Source: DASRFR01 sp035651455 (GTDB lineage Bacteria; Acidobacteriota; Terriglobia; Terriglobales; Acidobacteriaceae). Taken from it: a DNA stretch of 64,000 nucleotides. The position numbers and the translations under genes were made by a program. Numbering within the stretch: position 1 is the stretch's first letter; every line of letters starts with the position of its first letter. The stretch spans positions 1-64,000 of the forward strand of contig DASRFR010000038.1 of NCBI GenBank assembly GCA_035651455.1, in the 5' to 3' direction. Of the stretch, positions 17,655-25,930 are shown in pieces. Below the pieces are notes generated by a model. That model was not told where the DNA came from. It ran no database searches and saw only the letters and a list, made by a program, of their open reading frames with translations.

Positions 17655-17684
17655 TTGACACTGTTTCGTTTCGCCTCTTAGAAT
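17655..17684 (+). promoter_or_regulatory. Sigma70-type promoter upstream of tRNA-Met
   Basis: A perfect -35 hexamer TTGACA (17655-17660) is followed after 18 bases by TAGAAT (17679-17684). Orientation and position fit transcription of the tRNA gene at 17777 with a leader of roughly 85 bases that RNase P would remove. Confidence 0.7.
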
Positions 17685-17776
17685 CGAGTGCAGGCGCGAA
17701 AGGCCAGGAATCAGGCTCCTTCCAAAGCGGCGAGACAAGATAACGCTCTCCCAGCCTGGCGTTGGTTCCAGCAGAT

Positions 17777-17853
17777 GGCGGTGTAGCTCAGGTGGTTAGA
17801 GCGACGGTCTCATAATCCGTAGGTCGTTGGTTCGAGTCCAACCGCCGCCACCA
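17777..17853 (+). tRNA. tRNA-Met (CAU), elongator type
   Basis: This 77-base tRNA has an encoded CCA end. The acceptor stem GGCGGTG/CGCCGCC pairs with one G-U. The D arm (GCTC/GAGC), anticodon loop CTCATAA and T arm GTTGG-TTCGAGT-CCAAC are all present. The anticodon CAT gives Met. The first pair is G-C, unlike the unpaired first position of the initiator, so it is the elongator. A tRNA-Ile with a modified CAU anticodon is the alternative. The last anticodon-stem pair is T-T rather than a Watson-Crick pair. Confidence 0.95.
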
Positions 17854-17922
17854 AACAAAAGCGCATACCCACATCAGCAGCACGCTCCCCCTACGTCTGG
17901 CGGCAGTTCACGGAATGAGATT

Positions 17923-19689
17923 TCAATTAACTGCCCTCGCGGCCAATGTCGACGCCAGCAGCCGAATGTTCGAATTGCTGGGTAAGGTGATGCTCTGTAC
18001 AACTTTGCTTGGATCCAGCGGGAATAGATACGCGTACAGACTAAACGTCCTTTTGTCGTTTGTGCCGTCCTCAAAATTGCGATATTCCATCGCAGCTGCT
18101 TCAAACTCGTTGGGAAACTTTTGCGGCGTGAACCAATCACTGAAGCTTTGGAAAAACTGCGTACTTGTTCCGTCGGTGTAACGGACGGTAAAAGTCTGGG
18201 ACACCTGGTTGCCATTCACCGCCGTCCCTAAGAGGATCAGATTGGCGAATTGGCCTTGTGGCAGAGAAATCGTTTGACCGCTGCAAGGCAAGGCGTCTGC
18301 TTCATTCGCGGGACCGAAGTCGAACAGCACGCCGTTGAGAACCCTGGACGCACTAAGCAGGGTTGCCGAGTATGAATAGCCGACGCCGTCCAGCCCGCCA
18401 GTCGAGTACTTGGTTCCGTCTTCGTAAATTCCGTTGACGTTAAATTCCGGAGAAAGATCCACTTGAATACCCGATCCAGTTGCGCCGACAGCCGCGCTGA
18501 CTGCCAACGTAAAAATGAATGTTTGTGTGATGCTGCCCGAGGTGCCAGTCACGGTTAGCGGGAACAGCCCCGTGCTGGCAGAAGGAGCAGCCCGCAAGCC
18601 CATCGTTCGATGGCTAGCTTGCCCTTTGAACGCTCCCTGCACACCGCTTGGCAATTTCGAAAAGCTCAGTACTACTTGGCCTTTAAAACCGTTGGCTGGC
18701 TTAATAGTGATTAACGCACTGGCGGTTCCACTTTGATTGAGAAACACACTGCTCGGCCCTGAAAGGGTGAAGCCGCCGGCGCCTACCGCGCTGTTGATCG
18801 CGCTGGCGTACTGCGCCGCAAGACCATTGCCGACGAAGTCGTCATAGAGCCACATGAAGCCGCCCACGATGCCGCACTGGCTATGCCAGCCGCTCATCGT
18901 GGTTTCCACCTGGGCAGGGGTGTCTGCCTGGTCCCATAAACCGGGGAAAACGGGAACGTTGCCGAAATTCCAGCCCACGCAAGGATTGTTTCCCTGCCCG
19001 CCCGCGTACGCCTGCAGGTGTACTCCATCGACTGTGCCCGGCAGTTGACTGTTGATCTGCGCAACAACGTTCGTCCAGTAGCTATTGTTGGTGTAAGGAT
19101 CGGGCACAGCGTGATAACCCAGGTTGCCGAGCATTACCCCAAACTTAATCGTGGTCGCAGTGTCGTAGCTGTTCTCATCGTCGAAGTCGATGGCATCGAG
19201 CGCCGGGATCGCGGCCTTCAGAGCCTGAAAATCTTTATAAAGGATGCTGTTTGGTCCTGTCCCCTGCGCCTGGATGAGGGCGGTGATGTTTTCCCAGTCT
19301 CCATAATTCGAGGAACCGATGCTGAACGTGACCCTCTTCACCGTTCCTTGCTTCAACTGCGCCATATTCCCGGGAAAATCGGGATGGGTCTGATTCCCGA
19401 TATACACTCCATTTGCCGTCAGCGGAAACTCTCCGTTGAAATTCAAGTCGCCGACACTGTTAACTTCGACGCTCCAGACAATGGCCTCGGTAAATCCAGA
19501 GTTCTCTATCTCCGCGATGTTGGCGGCCGCATTCTTGTAAAACGGGCCGCCGCCAAAGACTCCCGTAAAGCCCGTTTGCGCCGCCGCGCCCTGTCCGAGT
19601 GCGAGCACATAAACAATCAGCAGCATGAGACGACTTGCAACCGCCCGAGCGGAATTACCTGAGAAACACGTTGCTATCGAGTGCTCCAC
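17923..19689 (-). CDS. Secreted GH18-like protein with C-terminal beta domain
   Basis: The protein is about 588 residues from a GTG at 19689 that has AGGAG five bases upstream. An ATG 16 codons earlier and one at 19626 are alternatives. A signal peptide (MLLIVYVLALGQGAAAQ) is followed by a TIM-barrel-like region resembling glycoside hydrolase family 18. The strand motif LDAIDFDDE is close to the GH18 catalytic pattern D-x-x-D-x-D-x-E, but the usual glycine is replaced. A Ser/Thr-rich Ig-like segment follows, and the last 180 residues look like a carbohydrate-binding or choice-of-anchor beta domain (NGIYEDGTKYSTGGLDG). It may bind or cut chitin-like polymers outside the cell. It converges on the tRNA gene. 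Confidence 0.6.
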   Translation of the reverse strand: MEHSIATCFSGNSARAVASRLMLLIVYVLALGQGAAAQTGFTGVFGGGPFYKNAAANIAEIENSGFTEAIVWSVEVNSVGDLNFNGEFPLTANGVYIGNQTHPDFPGNMAQLKQGTVKRVTFSIGSSNYGDWENITALIQAQGTGPNSILYKDFQALKAAIPALDAIDFDDENSYDTATTIKFGVMLGNLGYHAVPDPYTNNSYWTNVVAQINSQLPGTVDGVHLQAYAGGQGNNPCVGWNFGNVPVFPGLWDQADTPAQVETTMSGWHSQCGIVGGFMWLYDDFVGNGLAAQYASAINSAVGAGGFTLSGPSSVFLNQSGTASALITIKPANGFKGQVVLSFSKLPSGVQGAFKGQASHRTMGLRAAPSASTGLFPLTVTGTSGSITQTFIFTLAVSAAVGATGSGIQVDLSPEFNVNGIYEDGTKYSTGGLDGVGYSYSATLLSASRVLNGVLFDFGPANEADALPCSGQTISLPQGQFANLILLGTAVNGNQVSQTFTVRYTDGTSTQFFQSFSDWFTPQKFPNEFEAAAMEYRNFEDGTNDKRTFSLYAYLFPLDPSKVVQSITLPSNSNIRLLASTLAARAVN

Positions 19690-19905
19690 ATCGTCTCCTG
19701 GTTCGGCGCAAAGATATATGGCTGCCGGTTCAACCAATCGTCGTGACGGTTGGCCCAGCGTTTTCCATGGCGGGCAGTATACTGCGATGGCTAGTAAATA
19801 GGCATTTCAAGCCACGACGCCCGCAGGTCCCGGATACAACAGCGTTTCATTGACTAAGAGTAGCCTTGTCCATAATATGTGACCGACCGCCCACCGCCAC
19901 TCGTC

Positions 19906-22635
19906 ATGATCAGCCAATCCATTTCCCACTACCGCATCATCGAAAAACTCGGCGGCGGTGGCATGGGGGTGGTTTACAAGGCCGAAGACACACGCCTGCA
20001 CCGCTTCGTCGCTCTCAAATTTTTGCCTGATGATGTTGCGCGAGATCCACAAGCACTGGCCCGCTTTCAGCGCGAAGCGCAGGCGGCATCTGCCCTGAAC
20101 CATCCCAATATCTGCACGATTCACGACATCGGCGAGCAGGACGGCAAAGCGTTTATCGCCATGGAATTTCTGGATGGCGTGACCCTCAAGCACCGCATCG
20201 CGGGGCGGCCGATGGAGAACGAGGCGATTCTCTCGTTGGCTAGCGAAATTGCGGACGCTCTCGACGCAGCGCATACCAAGGGCATCGTGCACCGTGACAT
20301 CAAGCCGGCGAACATTTTTGTCACCGAGCGCGGTCATGCAAAGGTGCTGGATTTTGGGCTGGCCAAGGTCGGGGCAGATATCGGTTCGGGCAGTGGCATT
20401 CGCTCCGCGAACACCATGACGGGCACGGTTGACCAGCCTCACCTGACCAGTCCCGGCTCAACTTTGGGTACCGTCTCGTACATGTCGCCGGAACAGGCGA
20501 AGGGCAAGGAACTCGACGGTCGTACCGATCTGTTTTCTTTTGGCGCGGTACTCTATGAGATGGCGACCGGCACATTGCCATTTCGGGGGGAAACTTCCGC
20601 GCTTATCTTCAATGCCATATTGGAGCGCGCGCCGACGCCCGCGATACGTCTCAATCCTAATCTTCCGGCAAAGCTTGAGGACATCATCAACCGGGCCCTG
20701 GAAAAGGATCGCGAACTGCGATACCAGAGCGCGAAAGAGATGAGGTCCGAGCTGCTGCGGCTCAAGCGCGATACTGACTCCAGTCGGCAAGTCGCCTTAG
20801 CGAGTTCGGGGTCGGGTAGCTCTCCGGCCGTGCTCCCGTCCCGCGAAACGGGTAGCAGTTCCGCAGTCGTCGCGGTGGCTAAGCAGCACAGAGTAGGGAT
20901 CGGGCTCAGCGCGCTCGTGGTCATTTTACTGGTCGCGGCAGCTGGCTACGGAGTCTACTCATTCCTGTCCCGCTCGCGGCCGAGCCCGTTTCAAAACTTT
21001 GGCGTCAGCAAAGTGACTGAAACCGGCAAGGCCACGTTGGTCGCCATTTCGCCGGACGGCAAATACCTGCTGCATGTAATGGACGACAGCGGCCAGCAGA
21101 GCTTGTGGCTCCGTAATGTCCCCACTAATAGCAATACCCAGGTCGTGCCGGAGGCGCCAGTCGCATACCTAGGTCTGCGTTTTTCACCCGACGGTAATTA
21201 CCTGTATTTCGTCCGTTCCGAGATTGCCAGCCGGTCATTGAAGTACCTCTACCGCGCACCAGTGCTGGGCGGCACTCCTCAGAAGCTGGTCACCGACATC
21301 GATTCCAACATCAGTCTCTCGCCAGACGGCAAGAAATTCGCCTACCTTCTCGGAAACAACCCCAAGGTCGGCGAGTACCGTTTGATCATCCGGTCCGTGG
21401 AAGGAACCGAACAAAGAGATCTTGGCTCCGGCCCGCTGGATGAACTAGTCACCGATCTGGCATGGTCTCCTGACGGCAAGATCATTGTGATGCCCCTTTC
21501 CCAGCCGGGCGGCGCCCTGGGCGGGATGGCGGCATTCGACGTCGAAAGCGGCAAGCGCAATGTGTTCATGATCTCCAAGGACCTGTTTTTCTCGAGGACG
21601 GCATGGCTGCCCGATGGTAGCGGGCTGCTGGCTTTGTGCACGCACGCCTTTTCCAACCAGGGCCAGATCGTCCATGTTGCCTTTCCCTCAGGCAAAGTGT
21701 CTGCCGTCACTCGCGATACGAATGCTTATACCGATCTGAGCCTCGCTGCTGATGGGCACACACTGGCGAGCGTTCAACGGCAGACGCATATGGCTCCTTA
21801 CGTGATTTCCGATGGTGACAGCGCATCCCAGGCGCGGCAGCTGAGCATGGAGGGAGCGCCAAGCTACGAAATCGCGTGGACCCGCGATGGCCAGCTTTTA
21901 ATCTCTGTCTCCGGAGGCAGCGTCAGCCTGGTCAATCCTGGCTCCGGCACGAGAACCCCGTTTCTGTCGCAAATCTCTTTTCCCGGCTTCGCCCACAGTT
22001 GTGCAGACGGACACGTTCTCGTCTCGGCGGCTTCATCAGGAAGCAAATTTGAAGCTCATCTTTTTCGGGCCGACGCGGACGGTGGAAATGTCAAGGAACT
22101 CACGAAAGGGAAGTTCGATTTTCTTCCCACCTGTTCTGGCGACTCTAAAAGTGTCTTATACGCAGACGCAGATTCAAGGCTAAGCACTGTTGCCCTCGAG
22201 GGCGGCGCATCCCACCAGATTAGCGATTACCCGGTCTTCGGACGTATCGCGGCTTCTCCAGATGGAAAATTGGCAGCGATCATTACTAATCGTATGGGTG
22301 AGACGAAGGAGAAGCTGGGGTTGTTGTCTCTGGATTCCAGCCAGCCCAGCCGGCTGCTGGATTTTGAACGGCCCCGAGCAGAGTACGCTACATTCTTCGG
22401 CGATGGGCCGATCCTGTTCAAGCGCGATGGCACCGGCATCATCTATCCCACTCGCGACGGTCAAACCGACAATCTTTGGCTACAGCACCTTGACGGTTCG
22501 CCTGGGAAGCAGCTCACCGACTTCAGGTCGGAATATATTCGCAACTTCGACTATTCGTATGACGGCAAGCAACTCGCAATCGTTCGCGGCCACGTCGAAT
22601 CCGACGTTGTCCTGATCCGCGACTCAGAGAAGTAA
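19906..22635 (+). CDS. PknB-type Ser/Thr kinase with TolB/PD40-like propeller
   Basis: The protein is 909 residues from the ATG at 19906. A GTG at 19879 is in frame but adds nothing conserved. A Hanks-type kinase domain fills about 1-280, with glycine loop LGGGGMGVVYKA, catalytic lysine K38, HRDIKPAN (D131) and DFGLAK (149-154), so it should be active. A single membrane helix near 325-348 links it to an extracytoplasmic domain of repeated SPDGK-type blades, a TolB/PD40 beta-propeller. The layout suggests a sensor that couples an external ligand or cell-wall state to cytoplasmic phosphorylation. This fusion is widespread in Acidobacteriota. A second copy with the same layout is at 30011-32671. 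It is transcribed alone and converges on the transglutaminase-like gene. Confidence 0.9.
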   Translation: MISQSISHYRIIEKLGGGGMGVVYKAEDTRLHRFVALKFLPDDVARDPQALARFQREAQAASALNHPNICTIHDIGEQDGKAFIAMEFLDGVTLKHRIAGRPMENEAILSLASEIADALDAAHTKGIVHRDIKPANIFVTERGHAKVLDFGLAKVGADIGSGSGIRSANTMTGTVDQPHLTSPGSTLGTVSYMSPEQAKGKELDGRTDLFSFGAVLYEMATGTLPFRGETSALIFNAILERAPTPAIRLNPNLPAKLEDIINRALEKDRELRYQSAKEMRSELLRLKRDTDSSRQVALASSGSGSSPAVLPSRETGSSSAVVAVAKQHRVGIGLSALVVILLVAAAGYGVYSFLSRSRPSPFQNFGVSKVTETGKATLVAISPDGKYLLHVMDDSGQQSLWLRNVPTNSNTQVVPEAPVAYLGLRFSPDGNYLYFVRSEIASRSLKYLYRAPVLGGTPQKLVTDIDSNISLSPDGKKFAYLLGNNPKVGEYRLIIRSVEGTEQRDLGSGPLDELVTDLAWSPDGKIIVMPLSQPGGALGGMAAFDVESGKRNVFMISKDLFFSRTAWLPDGSGLLALCTHAFSNQGQIVHVAFPSGKVSAVTRDTNAYTDLSLAADGHTLASVQRQTHMAPYVISDGDSASQARQLSMEGAPSYEIAWTRDGQLLISVSGGSVSLVNPGSGTRTPFLSQISFPGFAHSCADGHVLVSAASSGSKFEAHLFRADADGGNVKELTKGKFDFLPTCSGDSKSVLYADADSRLSTVALEGGASHQISDYPVFGRIAASPDGKLAAIITNRMGETKEKLGLLSLDSSQPSRLLDFERPRAEYATFFGDGPILFKRDGTGIIYPTRDGQTDNLWLQHLDGSPGKQLTDFRSEYIRNFDYSYDGKQLAIVRGHVESDVVLIRDSEK

Positions 22636-22667
22636 GCGAATTTTTCGCGCCAAACCGCGCCTGCAGA

Positions 22668-23684
22668 TCAAAACGCCCTTAATTCTTCAAAGCCGAAGTG
22701 CTTGTCGATGTTTTCGTAGGGCTTGCCGTCGACCTCAACATACGGGTAGACGAAGTAATTGAGCGGGGGGCCATCCTGCTTAGGGGAAAGTGTGATGTCG
22801 CGGCCGGTGGAGAACTGTACGCGATTGGTGTCCACGGCGCCAAAGAAGTAATTTTCCTTCTGCTTTGCTTTCCAGGCCTCGGAAACGTCAACCGGGACCC
22901 AGCCGGTCTTGACCGCATAGAATTCGGCCCAGCAGTGATAGCCCGCGATATCTCCCTTGTCCTTATTCTCTGGCAGCGGAAAGCCAATGTCGAAGCGGGC
23001 TGGAATCCCCTCCGCCCGCAGCATGCCAATGAATGGAGAATGGAAGTCGGTGCAGTTGCCGTGCTTTGCATCGCAGGCCCACACCGCATCGCCACGCCCC
23101 CACCCTGAGCCCGTCTTGTCGTAGCGCATGTTCGTGAAAAGGTAGTCATAGGCTGCCCTGGCTTTCGCGATCGTCCCCGTTTTCGATCCGGTCACGTCGA
23201 CCGCGAGCGCCTTGATCTTGCCATCGGTTGGAATCAAAGTGTCAGGAGCAATCAACCGGTTCATCGATGCAGGCACCACGCTTGGCTTGCGGTCTTTGCG
23301 TTCGAGTTGCTGATAATCTCCGCGCGAGTACTCCCGTCGCGTGACCTCGTACTCGAGAGTGAACTCTGCCTTGCCCAGGGCGGAATTCTGCATCTCGGCA
23401 TACATCATCCGGTTGCCGTATTCGGTATCCTGGGTCATTCTCCCTTTCACAGGTCCGTTGATAGACAGAACGCGCACAGTCTGGTGTTCATCGCTCTGTG
23501 CTACTGGAACCCACACGCGCACGGTCTTAGCGCCTGGCGGAATGTCCTTTACGGTGAAGCTGTAAGTGAACCGAAAGCTGCGGCTGGGTGCACTGAACCT
23601 CTGCGCGTTGGACGTCGATTCGGCGGCCCAGAGGCACAGCGGCAATACTAGCAGCAGCAACAACGAGAAACCCCGCAGCCTCAT
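22668..23684 (-). CDS. Secreted transglutaminase-like protein
   Basis: The 338-residue protein has a signal peptide (about 1-21). An N-terminal beta domain leads to a transglutaminase/protease-like core with the full catalytic triad: C211 in GNCTDFHS, H250 in GYHCWAEF and D266 in WVPVDVSEA. The segment around the cysteine (FIGMLRAEGIPARF) is typical of the bacterial TGase superfamily. Most such proteins are predicted peptidases or amidases rather than cross-linkers, and they act in the periplasm or outside. It is convergent with the kinase, 32 bases from its stop, and divergent from the DoxX run. No partner gene points to a substrate. Confidence 0.85.
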   Translation of the reverse strand: MRLRGFSLLLLLVLPLCLWAAESTSNAQRFSAPSRSFRFTYSFTVKDIPPGAKTVRVWVPVAQSDEHQTVRVLSINGPVKGRMTQDTEYGNRMMYAEMQNSALGKAEFTLEYEVTRREYSRGDYQQLERKDRKPSVVPASMNRLIAPDTLIPTDGKIKALAVDVTGSKTGTIAKARAAYDYLFTNMRYDKTGSGWGRGDAVWACDAKHGNCTDFHSPFIGMLRAEGIPARFDIGFPLPENKDKGDIAGYHCWAEFYAVKTGWVPVDVSEAWKAKQKENYFFGAVDTNRVQFSTGRDITLSPKQDGPPLNYFVYPYVEVDGKPYENIDKHFGFEELRAF

Positions 23685-23946
23685 TGAGACACTCCTTATT
23701 AATCAAGATTTAAATTTTGAGTGTGGCATCGGCCGCGATGAAATTCGGACGAAACCAGCGAAAACGATGAGGCACTGATGCGGAAATGCGCCGACCACAT
23801 CGAAAGATTTTACCGGTAACCGGCGCACGCGAGGCCGTGAGCACGGCCTTTCGGCAAGCACCAGGCATAATCTCCCCGGCGGACGAGGTCGTGCCTGTCG
23901 AAGTTTCCTGATCTGGTATAGCATCCTGTGGGTACGAGGTTTGCCC

Positions 23947-24453
23947 ATGACCACAAACGCAACCGTAGCGCGATATGATGCGCCTGGAATCGTCCCCCAA
24001 TCGCAATCCGCAAAGGGTCTGGCCATCGTGCGGCTTACGATCGGCGCTATGTTCGTGTGGGTCTTCTTTGAAAACCTGGGGAAAGGTCTCTACACCCCGG
24101 CAGGCTACGCCGGCCTGATTAACTACTACATCAAGGCGAGTCACTCGCCCACCGCATGGAAAGCGGTGATGGGTCTGGCGGCAAGCCATGCTGCGATGGC
24201 AGCGCCAGCTCAAGCTGTCACCGAAATCCTGCTTGGCGTCCTGCTTCTAGTCGGTCTGCTCACGCGCCCAGCCGCTTTCGTTGCATTCCTTTACCTTGGA
24301 AGCCTGTGGGTTTCGGAGTGGGGCACCGCGTGGATCTGGGAACTGCTGGTTCCCGTGCTCGCTTCGCTTGCCCTCGCGATCGGCAGTGCAGGCAGAGTAT
24401 GGGGCATTGACGCCTGGCTTGCGCGCCGGCGCCCGAACTCTCCATGGTGGTGA
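23947..24453 (+). CDS. DoxX-family membrane protein
   Basis: The protein is 168 residues from the ATG at 23947, with GAGG at a suitable distance. A TTG two codons earlier is possible. Four hydrophobic segments cover about 26-150 in the DoxX/DoxD-like pattern, with a characteristic N-terminal block (LTIGAMFVWVFFENLGKGL) and a polar loop before the second helix. DoxX proteins are small membrane subunits linked to quinone redox reactions, and many are of unknown role. It is the first gene of a tightly packed run, since a glycosyltransferase begins one base after its stop. This suggests co-translation and a role near lipid-linked sugar synthesis rather than sulfur oxidation. Confidence 0.8.
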   Translation: MTTNATVARYDAPGIVPQSQSAKGLAIVRLTIGAMFVWVFFENLGKGLYTPAGYAGLINYYIKASHSPTAWKAVMGLAASHAAMAAPAQAVTEILLGVLLLVGLLTRPAAFVAFLYLGSLWVSEWGTAWIWELLVPVLASLALAIGSAGRVWGIDAWLARRRPNSPWW

Positions 24454-24454
24454 T

Positions 24455-25177
24455 TTGAGTCAACGCCCTGTGCGTGTGTCCGTCATTATTCCTACACGAA
24501 ACGAAGCTTCGGCGATTGGCCGCGTCCTCGCCGATCTCCCGCACGATCTCGTGACCGAGGTGGTGGTTGTTGACAGCAACTCCAGTGATGGTACCGCCGA
24601 GATCGCAGCGAACGTGGGTGCACGCGTTGTTCATGAACCCCAGCGCGGATATGGACGCGCCTGTCTTACGGGAATCGCGAATGCCGATGCGCCAGACATA
24701 GTCGTTTTCCTTGACGGAGATTACAGTGATCGGCCTGCCGAACTATCGCTCCTGCTCGCTCCCATTACCGAGGGCCGTGCGGATATCACGTTGGGTTCCC
24801 GTCTCGGTAAGCAACGTTTACGGGGAGCACTACCGTGGCACGCTGTGTTTGGTAATTGGCTCGCGGCCGGCTTGATCAAGCTTCTGTACGGTCTCCCGAT
24901 CAGTGATCTCGGTCCGTTTCGCGCTGCACGTGCCGACGTCCTCCGGCAACTCGCGCTGGAAGAGGCTACTTACGGGTGGGCTGTGGAAATGATCCTAAAA
25001 GGCGCTCTCCAGGGATACCGGATCGTCGAGGTGCCGGTCAGCTATTATCCGCGAATTGGCAAATCGAAAATCAGTGGCACGGTGAAGGGCAGCATGGGAG
25101 CGGCGTGGTTCATCCTCAGCCTCATAGTGGGTTATTATTTCCGGCGTCGACGGACTGGCACACCGCGGCCTGCGTGA
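24455..25177 (+). CDS. Family 2 glycosyltransferase (dolichol-P-mannose-synthase-like)
   Basis: The protein is about 240 residues. The start is uncertain. A TTG at 24455 sits directly after the DoxX stop, and GTG codons at 24470 and 24476 immediately precede the first strand. An ATG start would lie inside the DoxX gene. The GT-A domain has SVIIPTRNE, VVVDSNSSDGT, a DxD-like FLDGDYSD near 82-89, and a late YPRIGKSKISGT segment resembling polyprenyl-phosphate sugar transferases. A hydrophobic C-terminal stretch could contact the membrane. It probably transfers a sugar from a nucleotide donor to polyprenyl phosphate, supplying the membrane glycosyltransferase two genes on. Confidence 0.8.
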   Translation: MSQRPVRVSVIIPTRNEASAIGRVLADLPHDLVTEVVVVDSNSSDGTAEIAANVGARVVHEPQRGYGRACLTGIANADAPDIVVFLDGDYSDRPAELSLLLAPITEGRADITLGSRLGKQRLRGALPWHAVFGNWLAAGLIKLLYGLPISDLGPFRAARADVLRQLALEEATYGWAVEMILKGALQGYRIVEVPVSYYPRIGKSKISGTVKGSMGAAWFILSLIVGYYFRRRRTGTPRPA

Positions 25178-25198
25178 CGCCCGACAGCGCGATCTGTT

Positions 25199-25930
25199 AT
25201 GGGATCCCCCCACCAAAACAACGGCGATCTTCCTGAAGCGCGTCGCACCCTGGTTATCATGGCCAAAGCACCAAAACCCGGTCTGGTCAAGACCAGGTTG
25301 GCGCGAACTTTTCCGTCTGCCGCGGTTATTGCACTATATCGCTGCCTTTTGGGCGACACGTTAGCGCTGGCGCAGTCGCTCGACAACGTCGAGGTTGCGG
25401 CTATGTGCCCTGCCTCCGATGTTGACGATCTGGCGCGCTTCGTCGGTGAGGGAGTGCGCGTTGTAGCGCAAACGGGGGAAGGCTTGGCGGCGGGCCTGGA
25501 CTCGGTCTTCGCGCAGTTCGCGAACGCTGGTCGAGAACGAATCATCGCTTTCAACAGCGACAGCCCCCATCTGCCGGCATCTGTGTTGGAGCGCGCCTTC
25601 GAGGCTCTGGCCACATGCGATCTGGTGGTCGGGCCCACACACGACGGAGGCTACTATCTCGTGGGCGCCAGGTCTACTCATCCGACGCTTTTCCAGAACG
25701 ACGGCATGGGCACTAAAAGTGCGCTTGACCTCCTGCTGGCACGCGCTCGCTCTCTGCAGCTCTCCGTGGCATTTACAGATCCCTTTTACGACATCGATGT
25801 GGCGTGGGACCTGATCCGGCTCGACAAAGAACTGCAGCTCTGTCCTGCCAAGGCGCCGAGGACGGCAGCATGGTTGGCGCAATGGAGAGACGTGTTGGCG
25901 CAGTTAAGGCCAGTTTACGGAGAGCTGTGA
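25199..25930 (+). CDS. DUF2064 / TIGR04282-family glycosyltransferase-like protein
   Basis: This 243-residue protein opens, after about 16 residues, with LVIMAKAPKPGLVKTRLAR, the signature of the DUF2064/TIGR04282 group. That group has a GT-A nucleotidyl/glycosyltransferase fold and is often annotated as arsenosugar biosynthesis glycosyltransferase. Further on are NSDSPHLP (the acidic metal site), GPTHDGGYYLVG and DPFYDIDVAWDL, all typical. No arsenic methylase or other ars gene is present, so the arsenosugar label should not be used here. Another ATG at 25259, just at the signature, is possible. Its stop overlaps the start of the next gene by two bases (GTGA), so the four genes are very probably one transcript. 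Confidence 0.8.
   Translation: MGSPHQNNGDLPEARRTLVIMAKAPKPGLVKTRLARTFPSAAVIALYRCLLGDTLALAQSLDNVEVAAMCPASDVDDLARFVGEGVRVVAQTGEGLAAGLDSVFAQFANAGRERIIAFNSDSPHLPASVLERAFEALATCDLVVGPTHDGGYYLVGARSTHPTLFQNDGMGTKSALDLLLARARSLQLSVAFTDPFYDIDVAWDLIRLDKELQLCPAKAPRTAAWLAQWRDVLAQLRPVYGEL

Noticed and set aside
25199..25930. Arsenosugar biosynthesis assignment for the DUF2064 protein
   Set aside because: The family name alone suggests it; no arsenic gene is present, so only the fold-family call is kept.
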